From positions 1 to 50,686 of the forward strand of contig CAZNEZ010000011.1 of the NCBI GenBank assembly GCA_964572475.1: DNA of 50,686 nt, given 5' to 3'. This stretch comes from CAZNEZ01 sp964572475. GTDB lineage: Bacteria > Bacillota > Clostridia > Lachnospirales > Lachnospiraceae. Position numbers and translations under genes: made by a program. Shown one piece after another: positions 1 to 9,514 of the stretch. The first letter of the stretch is position 1. Each line of letters starts with the position of its first letter. Under the pieces are notes generated by a model, which saw only the letters and a list, made by a program, of their open reading frames with translations, was not told the DNA's origin and made no database searches.

Positions 1-16
1 AATTCACACTTTAGAA

Positions 17-45
17 TTGAAAAAATGCATTGATAGGAGTATACT
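17..45 (+). promoter_or_regulatory. Putative sigma-A promoter of fucO
   Basis: TTGAAA at 17-22 and TATACT at 40-45 are separated by 17 bp; each matches the consensus at five of six positions. The expected start is near 52, leaving a leader of about 50 nt. This leader contains a small hairpin (CCGCT at 73-77 with AGCGG at 85-89) just before the ribosome binding site. The call rests on pattern only. Confidence 0.5.
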
Positions 46-103
46 TATATTAGTTGTTAAGATATGTAACCGCTGTGATTGAATAGCGGAGATGGAGGTT
101 AAT

Positions 104-1252
104 ATGGCAAATCGTATAGTTTTGAATGAAACATCTTATCATGGAACAGGTGCAATTGAGAGTATTGCAGATGAGGCAATTAGAAGAGGGTTTAAAAAAG
201 CTTTTGTTTGTTCAGATCCAGATCTTATTAAATTTGGAGTAGCTAAAAAGGTAACGGATGTACTTGATAAAGCAGGTCTTGCTTATGATATTTACTCTAA
301 TATCAAGCCTAATCCAACTATTGAGAATGTTCAGACAGGAGTTAAAGCATTTAAAGATGCTAAAACAGACTACATAATTGCTATTGGCGGTGGTTCCTCA
401 ATGGATACAGCTAAGGCAATTGGAATTATTATTAACAATCCAGAGTTTGAGGATGTTAGAAGCCTTGAGGGTGTTGCACCTACTAAGAATCCATGCATTC
501 CAATTATTGCAGTTCCTACGACAGCAGGTACAGCGGCAGAAGTTACAATTAACTATGTTATTACAGATGTTGAGAAGAGACGTAAATTTGTTTGTGTTGA
601 TACTCATGACATTCCAATAGTAGCAGTAGTAGACCCGGATATGATGTCATCAATGCCTGAAGGACTTACTGCTTCAACAGGTATGGATGCCCTTACACAT
701 GCTATAGAAGGATACACAACAAAAGCAGCGTGGGAGATGACAGATATGTTTCATCTTAAGGCAATTGAGATTATTGCTAAGTATCTTAGAGGGGCAGTTG
801 ATAATACTAAAGAAGGACGTGAAGGAATGGCACTTGGACAGTATGTTGCGGGAATGGGATTCTCGAATGTAGGTCTTGGAATTGTTCATTCTATGGCACA
901 TGCACTTGGTGCAGTTTATGATACGCCTCATGGTGTTGCTAATGCTATTCTGCTTCCTACAGTAATGGAATATAACGCCGATGCAACAGGAGAAAAGTAC
1001 AGAGAGATTGCAAAAGCTATGGGAGTTGCTGGTACAGAGAATATGACTCAGGCAGAGTATAGAAAAGCTGCAGTTGATGCGGTTAAGAAACTTTCACTTG
1101 ATGTTGGAATTCCAGCAGATCTTAAAGCAATTGTTAAAGAAGAAGATGTACAGTTTTTGGCAGAGAGTGCAGTAGCAGATGCTTGTGCACCAGGTAATCC
1201 AAAGGATGCTTCATTAGAAGATATTATTGCTCTATACCATTCATTAATGTAA
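104..1252 (+). CDS. fucO: Lactaldehyde reductase (iron-containing alcohol dehydrogenase)
   Basis: This 382-residue protein should reduce lactaldehyde to 1,2-propanediol with NADH, the fermentative end step of fucose and rhamnose breakdown. The sequence resembles E. coli FucO along its whole length. It has the nucleotide-binding GGGSSMD motif (95-101) and the iron ligands Asp195, His199, His262 and His276. The start at 104 is chosen because GGAGG at 94-98 is correctly spaced from it; the in-frame ATG at 92 lies inside that ribosome binding site. A predicted promoter precedes the gene and a terminator follows, so it looks monocistronic. No fucose or rhamnose genes are nearby. Another short-chain substrate is possible, since iron ADHs are often promiscuous. 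Confidence 0.9.
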   Translation: MANRIVLNETSYHGTGAIESIADEAIRRGFKKAFVCSDPDLIKFGVAKKVTDVLDKAGLAYDIYSNIKPNPTIENVQTGVKAFKDAKTDYIIAIGGGSSMDTAKAIGIIINNPEFEDVRSLEGVAPTKNPCIPIIAVPTTAGTAAEVTINYVITDVEKRRKFVCVDTHDIPIVAVVDPDMMSSMPEGLTASTGMDALTHAIEGYTTKAAWEMTDMFHLKAIEIIAKYLRGAVDNTKEGREGMALGQYVAGMGFSNVGLGIVHSMAHALGAVYDTPHGVANAILLPTVMEYNADATGEKYREIAKAMGVAGTENMTQAEYRKAAVDAVKKLSLDVGIPADLKAIVKEEDVQFLAESAVADACAPGNPKDASLEDIIALYHSLM

Positions 1253-1268
1253 TTTTCGTTCTATAATT

Positions 1269-2144
1269 CTAAGATGACTTCCCGCGTAACTCTCGGGGAG
1301 TCATTTTATATTTTTGTTTAAATAATCTATTAAAATATGACAAATTATTAAATCCACATTCACATGCAATAGATAAAATATCCGAATCTGAGGATTTTAT
1401 TAAGTTAGCTGCCATATTTAGTCTATAATTATTAATATAGTCAATGAAAGAAATCCCCATATTTTGTTTAAAAAACTTCATAAAGTGAGATTCGCTATAA
1501 TCACATAACTGTGCCATATCGGCAATAGTAATCTGGTCAAAATAATTATTTTCAACATATTTTGTAATATTTTTAATATGCTCAATAGACTTAATATTTT
1601 TAGTTTTTTCATTATTGACAGTAGCATTTGAATATAGAATATAAAAAAGCTTATATAGGCATGAAAGAATGGCAAGTTGATATCCTTTTGGAAATGTAGT
1701 ACATATTCTGTCGGCTTCGTCAAGGCAGGCTTTTATATCTTCATAATAAGATAGATTATTAGTTATGTTAGGTGTAATAATTATATTCCTTCCGGTAAAA
1801 CTATTGAATAGTGGAGCTATAGAATCTGCCCTTTCAGAATGAAGAGTATCAAAATTGAAAATGATATTTTCGTACTCAAATGAATTATCATTTTTTTGTG
1901 TTATTGAATGCAGTTGACCTGGTAATATAACTATGATGCTTCCAGAGGTTACATCATATGAGATTAGGTCAACAGTAACTATTCCTATTCCTTTTTTGAT
2001 ATATACAATTTCTGCCTCATTGTGCCAATGAGCAGGAACGGCGGTAAAATCAAGAGGGATAGAACAAAGATAAGTATTGTATGGGAAATTACTATCAAAG
2101 TGGGATTTCTTTTCTTGGTATTCTTCATATTCGTGAATATGCAT
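1269..2144 (-). CDS. AraC-family transcriptional regulator with cupin-like sensor domain
   Basis: This 291-residue protein has an N-terminal AraC-type arabinose-binding/cupin domain (about residues 15-150; note the PAHWHNEAEIVYI stretch) and two C-terminal helix-turn-helix motifs (about 195-290, ending in the family pattern YKMTPRELR). It is divergent from the alpha-glucosidase gene across 174 bp, so it probably controls that operon, its own gene, or both, in response to a sugar. I chose the start at 2144 because AAGGAG lies 9 nt upstream of it; the longer reading from 2171 has no ribosome binding site. The last codons overlap the terminator hairpin of fucO on the other strand. The ligand is unknown. 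Confidence 0.85.
   Translation of the reverse strand: MHIHEYEEYQEKKSHFDSNFPYNTYLCSIPLDFTAVPAHWHNEAEIVYIKKGIGIVTVDLISYDVTSGSIIVILPGQLHSITQKNDNSFEYENIIFNFDTLHSERADSIAPLFNSFTGRNIIITPNITNNLSYYEDIKACLDEADRICTTFPKGYQLAILSCLYKLFYILYSNATVNNEKTKNIKSIEHIKNITKYVENNYFDQITIADMAQLCDYSESHFMKFFKQNMGISFIDYINNYRLNMAANLIKSSDSDILSIACECGFNNLSYFNRLFKQKYKMTPRELRGKSS
1274..1316 (+). terminator. Rho-independent terminator of fucO, inside the 3' end of the araC-type gene
   Basis: ATGACTTCCCG (1274-1284) pairs with CGGGGAGTCAT (1294-1304) in an 11-bp stem with one wobble and a 9-nt loop. It is followed by TTTATATTTTTG. The hairpin lies within the last codons of the opposing regulator gene. Confidence 0.75.
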
Positions 2145-2318
2145 AAAATTGAACTCCTTAATTTGTGACATTTTATCAAAAATATAATTATGATAGAATT
2201 GTACTACTTTTTAATATAATATTGCAAGTATTATATTACTTTATATGGTTATATAAGGTTAAGATTGAAAAAATTCAATTGCATAACCTGTAATGATACA
2301 GTCTGAAAGGAGAAGCAG
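2145..2318. promoter_or_regulatory. Divergent control region between the AraC-type regulator and the alpha-glucosidase
   Basis: This very AT-rich 174-bp gap must carry both promoters. TATAAT occurs at 2215-2220 on the plus strand but lacks a convincing -35 box at 17 bp. Possible operator half-sites include TTGAA-AAAA-TTCAA near 2265-2278 and CTGT-aatgat-ACAG near 2288-2301. AGGAGA just before 2319 is the ribosome binding site of the downstream gene. I cannot assign exact promoters. Confidence 0.35.
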
Positions 2319-4046
2319 ATGTATAAGGATTGGTGGAAGGAAACGGTCGTATATCAGATTTATCCTAGGAGCTTTATGGATAGTAATAATGACGGAATCG
2401 GTGATATTAAAGGGATAATTAGTAAATTGGATTACTTAAAGGACCTTGGGATAGGTGCTATATGGCTTTGTCCAGTGTTTAAATCACCTAATGATGACAA
2501 TGGTTATGATATTGCAGATTATGAAGCTATTATGGATGAGTTTGGAACTATGCAGGACATGGAAATACTTATTACAGAAAGCAAAAAGCGTGGAATAGAG
2601 ATTATTTTGGACATGGTGTTTAACCATACTTCGGATGAACACGAATGGTTCAAAAAAGCAAAAAAGGCTGTTAAAGATGGTGATACGGATAGCCAGTACT
2701 ATAATTATTACATCTTTAGAAAGCCGGTGGATGGAAAAGAACCTAATAAGCTTAAATCTCTATTCTCTGGAAGCGCTTGGGAATACATGGAAGAGGCAGA
2801 CATGTATTATCTTCATATGTTTAGTAAAAAACAGCCAGATTTAAACTTTAATAATGAAGAAGTCAGAAAAAGAGTCGCAGATATTATGATATTTTGGCTG
2901 AACAAGGGTGTATCTGGATTCAGGTTAGATGTAATTGAGATGATAGGTAAAGAACCAGATAATATGATTTGTGCCAATGGACCACATTTACATGAATATA
3001 TCAGAGAAATGAATAGAAGAAGCTATGGCAGAACAGATGCAATGACAGTTGGAGAATGCTGGAGTGCAGACCTAGGTACAGCAATACAGTATACTAATCC
3101 AGAAAATCATGAACTATCAATGGTGTTTCAATTTGAACATATGGTACTTGATTACGGAAAAGATAAATGGGATTACAAAGAATTTAATCCTGTAGAGCTT
3201 AAAGATGTTATAAATAAGTGGCAGATGGGAATGGATAAAGGCTGGAACAGCTTATTTTTGAATAATCATGACCTCCCCAGAATAGTATCAAGATATGGAG
3301 ATGATAAGAGGTATAGAGAGGAGTCAGCAAAATTATTTGCAACTTTGATGTATTTTTTGAAAGGAACTCCATTTATTTATCAGGGAGAAGAACTTGGAAT
3401 GACTAATGTGAGGTTTGATTCCATAGATGACTATCAAGATATTGAGTCAATTAATATGTATAAAGAAAAAGTATCCAGAGGTGAGAACTCTGATAAAATA
3501 ATGAAAAGCATATATAGACAGGGAAGAGATAATGCGAGAACTCCAATGCAGTGGTCTACTCAGAAAAATGCAGGATTTACAAACGGAACACCTTGGATAA
3601 AGGTCAATAGTAATTACACCACTATAAATGTGGAGGATGAATTAAAAAGAGATGATTCGGTACTTAACTATTATAAAAGATTAATTCATCTTAGGAGAAA
3701 TAGTAATCTGATTATATATGGTAAATATGAACCTATTGAACCTATTGGCACGGATAAAGGAGTAATGTCATATAGAAGATATAATGATAACGGAAATGAG
3801 ATAGTAGTTATCTGCAATATGAGTGCTAATGATATTACAGTGCAGTTTAAACATGAGGATGCTGACAATATGAGCAATATGAAACTGTTGCTTTCAAATT
3901 ATTCAGATATTGATATAAGCAAAAACATTAAAGAAAAATCACAGATATTAAAAGAAGATATAATGAAACTTAGACCATATGAAGCAGTTGTATTACAATC
4001 AGAAGATGAACAATTGATTAGTGATGAGTCCTTTCTAAATGATTAG
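2319..4046 (+). CDS. Intracellular GH13 alpha-glucosidase, probably oligo-1,6-glucosidase
   Basis: This 575-residue cytosolic protein has no signal peptide. It should release glucose from short branched maltodextrins such as isomaltose and panose. The GH13 barrel runs from the N-terminus (YQIYPRSFMDSNNDGIGD) to about residue 480, followed by a C-terminal beta domain. The predicted nucleophile is Asp204 (FRLD), the acid/base Glu246 (GECW) and the stabiliser Asp318 (NNHD). Asp204 is followed by Val, the residue linked in isomaltases and oligo-1,6-glucosidases to alpha-1,6 preference. Length is close to Bacillus MalL. The gene heads the malQ-glgP cluster. Sucrase or trehalose-6-phosphate hydrolase activity is less likely given the neighbours. 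Confidence 0.88.
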   Translation: MYKDWWKETVVYQIYPRSFMDSNNDGIGDIKGIISKLDYLKDLGIGAIWLCPVFKSPNDDNGYDIADYEAIMDEFGTMQDMEILITESKKRGIEIILDMVFNHTSDEHEWFKKAKKAVKDGDTDSQYYNYYIFRKPVDGKEPNKLKSLFSGSAWEYMEEADMYYLHMFSKKQPDLNFNNEEVRKRVADIMIFWLNKGVSGFRLDVIEMIGKEPDNMICANGPHLHEYIREMNRRSYGRTDAMTVGECWSADLGTAIQYTNPENHELSMVFQFEHMVLDYGKDKWDYKEFNPVELKDVINKWQMGMDKGWNSLFLNNHDLPRIVSRYGDDKRYREESAKLFATLMYFLKGTPFIYQGEELGMTNVRFDSIDDYQDIESINMYKEKVSRGENSDKIMKSIYRQGRDNARTPMQWSTQKNAGFTNGTPWIKVNSNYTTINVEDELKRDDSVLNYYKRLIHLRRNSNLIIYGKYEPIEPIGTDKGVMSYRRYNDNGNEIVVICNMSANDITVQFKHEDADNMSNMKLLLSNYSDIDISKNIKEKSQILKEDIMKLRPYEAVVLQSEDEQLISDESFLND

Positions 4047-4107
4047 TGTGAAAGATAAAACTTTTACACGCAGATTTGTGTATGCGCGTTGCTTGACACA
4101 AAGTCTG
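4046..4107 (+). other. Two-hairpin intergenic element, copy 1
   Basis: The gap before malQ forms two strong hairpins. The first pairs GTGTGAAAG (4046-4054) with CTTTTACAC (4061-4069). The second pairs CAGATTTGTGT (4071-4081) with ACACAAAgTCTG (4096-4107), with one bulge. No U-tract follows, so simple termination is unlikely. A similar arrangement with shared TGAAAGAT and TTTGTG-TATGC segments occurs at 15059-15107. RNA processing or stabilisation between cistrons is a possible role. Confidence 0.5.
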
Positions 4108-4143
4108 TTATGCGTAAAAAGCAGCGCAGAAATGAGGATTATT

Positions 4144-5640
4144 ATGAATCAGGAGCTTACAAGAGGGGCTGGGATACTAATGGCAATTAGTAGTCTTCCA
4201 TCTAAGTACGGAATTGGTACAATGGGTAAAGCAGCATATGAGTTTGTAGATAGATTAAAAGAGGCAGAACAGAAATACTGGCAGGTGCTTCCAATTGGGC
4301 CTACAAGTTTTGGAGACAGTCCATATCAGACATTTTCTATATTTGCAGGAAATCCATACTTTATTGACCTTGAAAACTTAATCAAAGATGGATACTTAAC
4401 TGTAGAAGATGCTGATTCCATAGATTATGGCGGAGATGATGGTGAGGTAGACTATGATGAAATGTTCAAGGGAAGATATATTCTTTTGGAGAAAGCATAT
4501 AAAAACTGGAAAGAATTAAGAAGTCCTCTTGAAATTAAAGAATATAATGAGTTTGAGAAAGATAATTCTTCATGGTTACAGGATTATAGTTTATTTATGT
4601 CATGTAAAGAGTACTTTGGATATCACGAATGGCTGTCATGGGATAAAGATATTAGAAATAGAGAAGAAAAAGCGATATGTGAATATAGCAAGAAGCTTGA
4701 AGATAAAATTGATTTTTGGAAATTTTTGCAGTATAGATTCTACAGTGAATGGATAGACCTTAAAATGTATGCTAATAGTAAAGGAATAAGTATCATTGGA
4801 GATATTCCAATATATGTAGCACTTGATAGTGCTGATGTGTGGGCTAATACAGAGATTTTTCAATTAGATGAGAACAGAGAACCGGTTAATGTTGCAGGCT
4901 GCCCACCAGACGCATTTTCAGAAGATGGTCAAAAATGGGGTAATCCATTGTATGATTGGGAAAAGATGAGTAAAGATAACTTTGCATGGTGGAAAAAGAG
5001 AATAAGCTCGGTATCTAGCTTTTACGACATTATTAGAATCGACCATTTTATAGGAATTGTAAGATATTACTGTATTCCGTCGGATAAGTCAGCTAAATTT
5101 GGATGGTATGAAAAAGGACCTGGAATCAATCTTATTAATGCAATTAAAGAGTCTGTTGGAAATGCAAAGATTATCGCAGAAGACCTTGGAGTTGTAGGAC
5201 CTGACGTGGAAGAGCTTCTTCTTGAATCAGGATATCCAGGAATGAAAGTACTGGAATTTGCCTTTGACGGCAGCAGAGATAATGTATATCTGCCTCATAA
5301 TCATGTTAAAAATTCAGTATTATATATTGGAACACACGATAATGATACATTAAAAGGATATTGTGATACCCTTTCAGAAGACAGCCTGCTATTTCTTATG
5401 AATTATCTTGATGTAGTTGGTAAAAGAGAGATTTCAGACGCAATGATAAGAATTGCATATATGAGCGTTGCCAATACGGTAATTCTACAGATGCAGGATA
5501 TACTTGGAAAAGATAATTCAGCCAGAATGAATTTCCCTTCAACCATTGGAACCAATTGGAAATGGAGAATGAAAGAAGGAGAATTTGGTAAAGAAATATG
5601 TAAAAAATTAAGAAATTTGACAGACATCTATGGTAGATAA
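4144..5640 (+). CDS. malQ: 4-alpha-glucanotransferase (amylomaltase, GH77)
   Basis: This 498-residue cytosolic enzyme disproportionates maltodextrins, lengthening short chains so that phosphorylase can act and releasing glucose. GH77 signatures are clear: SSLPSKYGIG near the N-terminus, catalytic Asp300 in RIDHF, Glu346 in IIAEDLG and Asp399 in GTHDND. Length is normal for the family. The start at 4144 has GAGG 7 nt upstream; an ATG at 4132 (MRII) sits on that same site. A longer in-frame reading from 4039 would cover the hairpin element and is unlikely. The gene sits between the alpha-glucosidase and glgP and is probably cotranscribed with them. Confidence 0.93.
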   Translation: MNQELTRGAGILMAISSLPSKYGIGTMGKAAYEFVDRLKEAEQKYWQVLPIGPTSFGDSPYQTFSIFAGNPYFIDLENLIKDGYLTVEDADSIDYGGDDGEVDYDEMFKGRYILLEKAYKNWKELRSPLEIKEYNEFEKDNSSWLQDYSLFMSCKEYFGYHEWLSWDKDIRNREEKAICEYSKKLEDKIDFWKFLQYRFYSEWIDLKMYANSKGISIIGDIPIYVALDSADVWANTEIFQLDENREPVNVAGCPPDAFSEDGQKWGNPLYDWEKMSKDNFAWWKKRISSVSSFYDIIRIDHFIGIVRYYCIPSDKSAKFGWYEKGPGINLINAIKESVGNAKIIAEDLGVVGPDVEELLLESGYPGMKVLEFAFDGSRDNVYLPHNHVKNSVLYIGTHDNDTLKGYCDTLSEDSLLFLMNYLDVVGKREISDAMIRIAYMSVANTVILQMQDILGKDNSARMNFPSTIGTNWKWRMKEGEFGKEICKKLRNLTDIYGR

Positions 5641-5711
5641 TAGTGAAGACGACAAATTTTAATAACTAATAATACAGCTTAAGCCGGGAATTACCCGAGA
5701 GAGGAATTACT

Positions 5712-7967
5712 ATGTTAAATGAATATGTAAAATCAAGATTTGGAAGATATATTGACCAATGCACTAATGAGGAGGTATATATTGCACTGCTTGAATTAAC
5801 TAAGCAAAAAGCAGCTGAAAAAGAAAGCAATGAAGGAAAAAAGAAAGTTTATTACATTTCAGCAGAGTTTTTAATTGGAAAGTTATTATCAAATAACCTA
5901 ATAAATCTTGGACTGTTTGACGAGGTTAAGAATGAACTTGAGGCAAATGGTAAGAGTATATATGATATCGAAGAAATTGAAAATGAGCCATCACTTGGTA
6001 ATGGTGGTCTTGGAAGACTTGCCGCATGTTTTCTTGATTCAATGGCAACTCTTGGATTAAATGGAGATGGAATCGGGCTTAATTATCATCTTGGATTATT
6101 TAAACAGGTATTTGAAAATAACCTTCAAAAAGAAACAAAAAATCCATGGATTGAAAATGAAAGCTGGCTTACGAAAACAGATATAACATATGATGTACAA
6201 TTTGGTAATTGTACAGTTAAATCAAGACTTTATGATATATTAGTAACTGGTTATGAAAACAGAACTAACAAGCTTCACCTTTTTGATATTGAATCAGTTA
6301 ATGAAGGGATTGTTAATGGTGACAGTATAGATTTTGATAAAACAGATATTAACGAAAATCTTACATTATTCTTATATCCAGATGACAGTGATGAGAGTGG
6401 AAGACTTCTTAGAATCTATCAGCAGTATTTTATGGTTAGCAATGGTGCAAGATATATTCTTTGGGAATGTAAAAACAAAGGCTCAAATCTTCATGATTTG
6501 TCTGATTATGCAGCAATTCAGATTAATGATACACATCCAACTATGATAATTCCTGAATTGATACGACTTTTAATGCTAGAAGGAATAAGTGAAGATGAAG
6601 CGGTTGAAATCGTATCAAAGACATGTGCTTATACAAATCATACAATTCTTGCGGAAGCTCTTGAAACATGGCCATTAGAATATCTTTGCAAGGTAGTACC
6701 AAATTTAGTTCCTATTATTAAAATGCTGGATAAGAGGGTGAGAGAACGTTATAGTGATTCATCAGTTTATATAATTGATGATTTAAACAAAGTTCATATG
6801 GCACATATTGATATTCATTATGGATATTCTGTAAATGGTGTAGCTTATCTTCACACAGAAATTCTTAAGAATAACGAACTAAATAATTTTTACAGAATAT
6901 ATCCAGATAAATTCAATAACAAAACTAATGGTATTACATTTAGAAGATGGTTATTACATTGTAATGAAGGACTTAGCAAATATATTGAAGAATTAATAGG
7001 ACCTGATTTTAAAAAGAATTCAGAAAAACTTAAAGACCTTCAGAAGTTTATAGATAATGATGAAGTTCTAGAAAGACTGCTGGAGATAAAGAAGAATAAT
7101 AAGCTTATTCTTAAGAACTATTTACGACAGACACAGGGAATTGACATAAATGAGAATTCGATATTTGATATTCAGGTTAAGAGATTACATGAGTATAAGC
7201 GTCAACAGATGAATGCATTATATGCAATTTACAAGTATCTTGAAATTAAAAAGGGTAATAAACCAGCAACACCTATTACTATTATATTTGGTGCTAAAGC
7301 AGCACCAGCATATACAATTGCAAAAGACATTATTCACTTAATACTTTGCTTACAGCAGGTAATAGATAGTGACCCAGAGGTTAGTCAATATCTTAAAGTT
7401 GTAATGATTGAGAATTATAATGTTTCAAAGGCAGCTAAAGTAATTCCAGCATGTGATATTTCAGAGCAGATTTCACTTGCTTCAAAGGAAGCCAGCGGAA
7501 CAGGAAATATGAAGTTTATGCTTAATGGGGCGGTAACGCTTGGAACATTAGATGGCGCAAATGTAGAAATTGCAGATTTAGTTGGAAAAGACAATATATA
7601 TACATTTGGTAAGAGCAGCGATGAGGTTATAGAACATTATAAAACAGGTGACTATAGAGCAGCAGATTTTTATATAAATGACGCAAAGATTAAAGAGCTT
7701 GTAGACTTTATCATTAGTAGTGATATAATGAAGGTAGGAAATGTTGAAACCTTGTTAAGACTACATGCAGAACTTATTAAAAAGGACTGGTTTATGACTC
7801 TTCTTGACCTTAATGAATATATAGAAGTAAAAGAACAGGTCCTTAGTGATTATAGCAATAGAAAAGAATGGGCAAAGAAGACGCTTATTAATATTAGTAA
7901 TTCTGGATTTTTCTCATCTGATAGAACAATAGCTGAGTATAACAAGGATATTTGGAAGCTTAATTAA
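5712..7967 (+). CDS. glgP: Glycogen/maltodextrin phosphorylase
   Basis: This 751-residue PLP enzyme of family GT35 cleaves terminal alpha-1,4 glucose with phosphate to give glucose-1-phosphate. Near the start it has the phosphorylase pattern NEPSLGNGGLGRLAACFLDS. The pyridoxal-phosphate lysine is Lys601 in EASGTGNMKF, followed by NGAVTLGTLDGANVE. The protein is somewhat shorter than Bacillus GlgP (about 800 residues), as is common in Clostridia. A 71-bp gap with a small GC hairpin separates it from malQ. GAGAGGAAT precedes the ATG. Since no glgB, glgC or glgA gene is present, maltodextrin rather than stored glycogen may be its main substrate (a malP-like role). Confidence 0.93.
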   Translation: MLNEYVKSRFGRYIDQCTNEEVYIALLELTKQKAAEKESNEGKKKVYYISAEFLIGKLLSNNLINLGLFDEVKNELEANGKSIYDIEEIENEPSLGNGGLGRLAACFLDSMATLGLNGDGIGLNYHLGLFKQVFENNLQKETKNPWIENESWLTKTDITYDVQFGNCTVKSRLYDILVTGYENRTNKLHLFDIESVNEGIVNGDSIDFDKTDINENLTLFLYPDDSDESGRLLRIYQQYFMVSNGARYILWECKNKGSNLHDLSDYAAIQINDTHPTMIIPELIRLLMLEGISEDEAVEIVSKTCAYTNHTILAEALETWPLEYLCKVVPNLVPIIKMLDKRVRERYSDSSVYIIDDLNKVHMAHIDIHYGYSVNGVAYLHTEILKNNELNNFYRIYPDKFNNKTNGITFRRWLLHCNEGLSKYIEELIGPDFKKNSEKLKDLQKFIDNDEVLERLLEIKKNNKLILKNYLRQTQGIDINENSIFDIQVKRLHEYKRQQMNALYAIYKYLEIKKGNKPATPITIIFGAKAAPAYTIAKDIIHLILCLQQVIDSDPEVSQYLKVVMIENYNVSKAAKVIPACDISEQISLASKEASGTGNMKFMLNGAVTLGTLDGANVEIADLVGKDNIYTFGKSSDEVIEHYKTGDYRAADFYINDAKIKELVDFIISSDIMKVGNVETLLRLHAELIKKDWFMTLLDLNEYIEVKEQVLSDYSNRKEWAKKTLINISNSGFFSSDRTIAEYNKDIWKLN

Positions 7968-7993
7968 TTACAGGTATTTTGGGAGGCATGCAA

Positions 7994-9514
7994 ATGTATA
8001 AGATTTTAATTGTCGATGATGAAAAAATCGAGAGAAATGGAATAAAGTTTTTATTGAAACAAAGTACATTTGAAGTAGAGGTTACTGAGGCTGCCAATGG
8101 GGAGACAGCCTTAGAACTTTTAGAAAATAATAAGTTTGATATTTTACTTACAGATGTTAAGATGCCATTTATGGACGGAATAGAACTGATTACTAATACG
8201 GTAGAAAAAGGCATTCAGATTAAGATTATTATATTTAGTGGATATAATGAATTTGAATATGCTAAGTTTGCAGTAAAATATGGAGTTTCTGATTATATTC
8301 TTAAACCTGTGAATCCTACTGAATTTAGTACGACTTTATCTAAGGTAATTGGCGAACTTGATAATGAGAATCTGGAAAAAGAATTAAAAGAGAAAAGTGA
8401 TAGTTTTATTAAGGAACATCTATTATATCTGGCAGTGAATGGAGCAGGTATTGACGAACTTAAAAAGAATACAGGTGGAATAGTTGATGTTGAAGTTCTG
8501 GATAATTATAAAAGAATGATGCTTGTGGAGTTTAATAGAGATTTCTTTGGAAGAACAGGTATTGAGTTTGCAGATGAGATTAAGAAGAAACTGGATGTGG
8601 ATTTTGATTATTTAAATCTTAACCAGCAGCAGGCAGTGTTACTATTTGCTGAGGAAGATATGGATTGGAGAAGCTATGCAAGTAATCTTCATTTATTAAT
8701 AAGAAGTATCTATGGAGAAGAAGCATATATTGCCATATCTGAATCGTTAGATGGTATTGATTCAGTAGCTTCACAGATGGAAGAACTGGAAGAACTTATG
8801 GAGAATAAGTTCTATCAGGATAGTAATTATGTATTTACAAAAGAGATTACAGATCAGACACCTACTATTGTTCAGATAGATGATGATACTTTGATGAAGC
8901 AGATGAAACAGGATATTAAGATGAAAGATGTTAGCAGTCTTAGAGAACATTTTGAGAGAATGTGCAATAAGTATAGGAACAAGACTGATTTTTCACAGGT
9001 ATACATAAAGTTCATTTTTTCTAATCTTCTTAAAGATTTCTATGATAACCTGCCTGAGACAAATGAGCAGGAACTAAATCAGGAGATAGACCGATTATAC
9101 AAATCTCAGGACTTTAAATGTGTATTAGATATTGTTGAAATTAATATTAAGAGACTTGAGAAAGCATTTTCAATAAATCCTCAGATGATTCATAGAGAAG
9201 TTGAGGATGTAAAAAGATATATTTATGAACATTATAACGAAGAAATAGGTGTAGAACAGCTCGCAGAAAAGGTTTATATGGCACCAAGCTATCTGAGTGG
9301 AGTGTTTAAAAAGGAAACTGGTCAGAATCTAAGCAAATTTATTAAAGCATACAGAATGGAGAAAGCTAAGGATATGCTGGAGAATACACATAAGAAAATT
9401 GTGAATATAAGCGTTGAAACTGGATATCCAAACGTCTCATATTTTTGTCAGAGCTTTAGGGAGTATTTTGGAGTAAGCCCACAGAGATTTAGGGATCAAG
9501 GAGAACAGTCATGA
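7994..9514 (+). CDS. YesN-like response regulator with AraC-type DNA-binding domain
   Basis: This 506-residue protein has an N-terminal receiver domain (phospho-acceptor Asp54 in LLTDVKMP, acidic pair VDDE, Lys in YILKPVNP). A middle region of unclear fold follows, then a C-terminal AraC-type double helix-turn-helix (about 405-502, with MAPSYLSGVFKKETG and the ending FGVSPQRFRD). The start at 7994 is 7 nt from GGGAGG; the ATG at 7988 is too close. The gene overlaps the kinase start by 4 nt (ATGA), so the two are translationally coupled. It lies 26 bp after glgP and just before the binding-protein gene, which makes activation of the transporter genes in response to extracellular oligosaccharide the likely role. 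Confidence 0.9.
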   Translation: MYKILIVDDEKIERNGIKFLLKQSTFEVEVTEAANGETALELLENNKFDILLTDVKMPFMDGIELITNTVEKGIQIKIIIFSGYNEFEYAKFAVKYGVSDYILKPVNPTEFSTTLSKVIGELDNENLEKELKEKSDSFIKEHLLYLAVNGAGIDELKKNTGGIVDVEVLDNYKRMMLVEFNRDFFGRTGIEFADEIKKKLDVDFDYLNLNQQQAVLLFAEEDMDWRSYASNLHLLIRSIYGEEAYIAISESLDGIDSVASQMEELEELMENKFYQDSNYVFTKEITDQTPTIVQIDDDTLMKQMKQDIKMKDVSSLREHFERMCNKYRNKTDFSQVYIKFIFSNLLKDFYDNLPETNEQELNQEIDRLYKSQDFKCVLDIVEINIKRLEKAFSINPQMIHREVEDVKRYIYEHYNEEIGVEQLAEKVYMAPSYLSGVFKKETGQNLSKFIKAYRMEKAKDMLENTHKKIVNISVETGYPNVSYFCQSFREYFGVSPQRFRDQGEQS

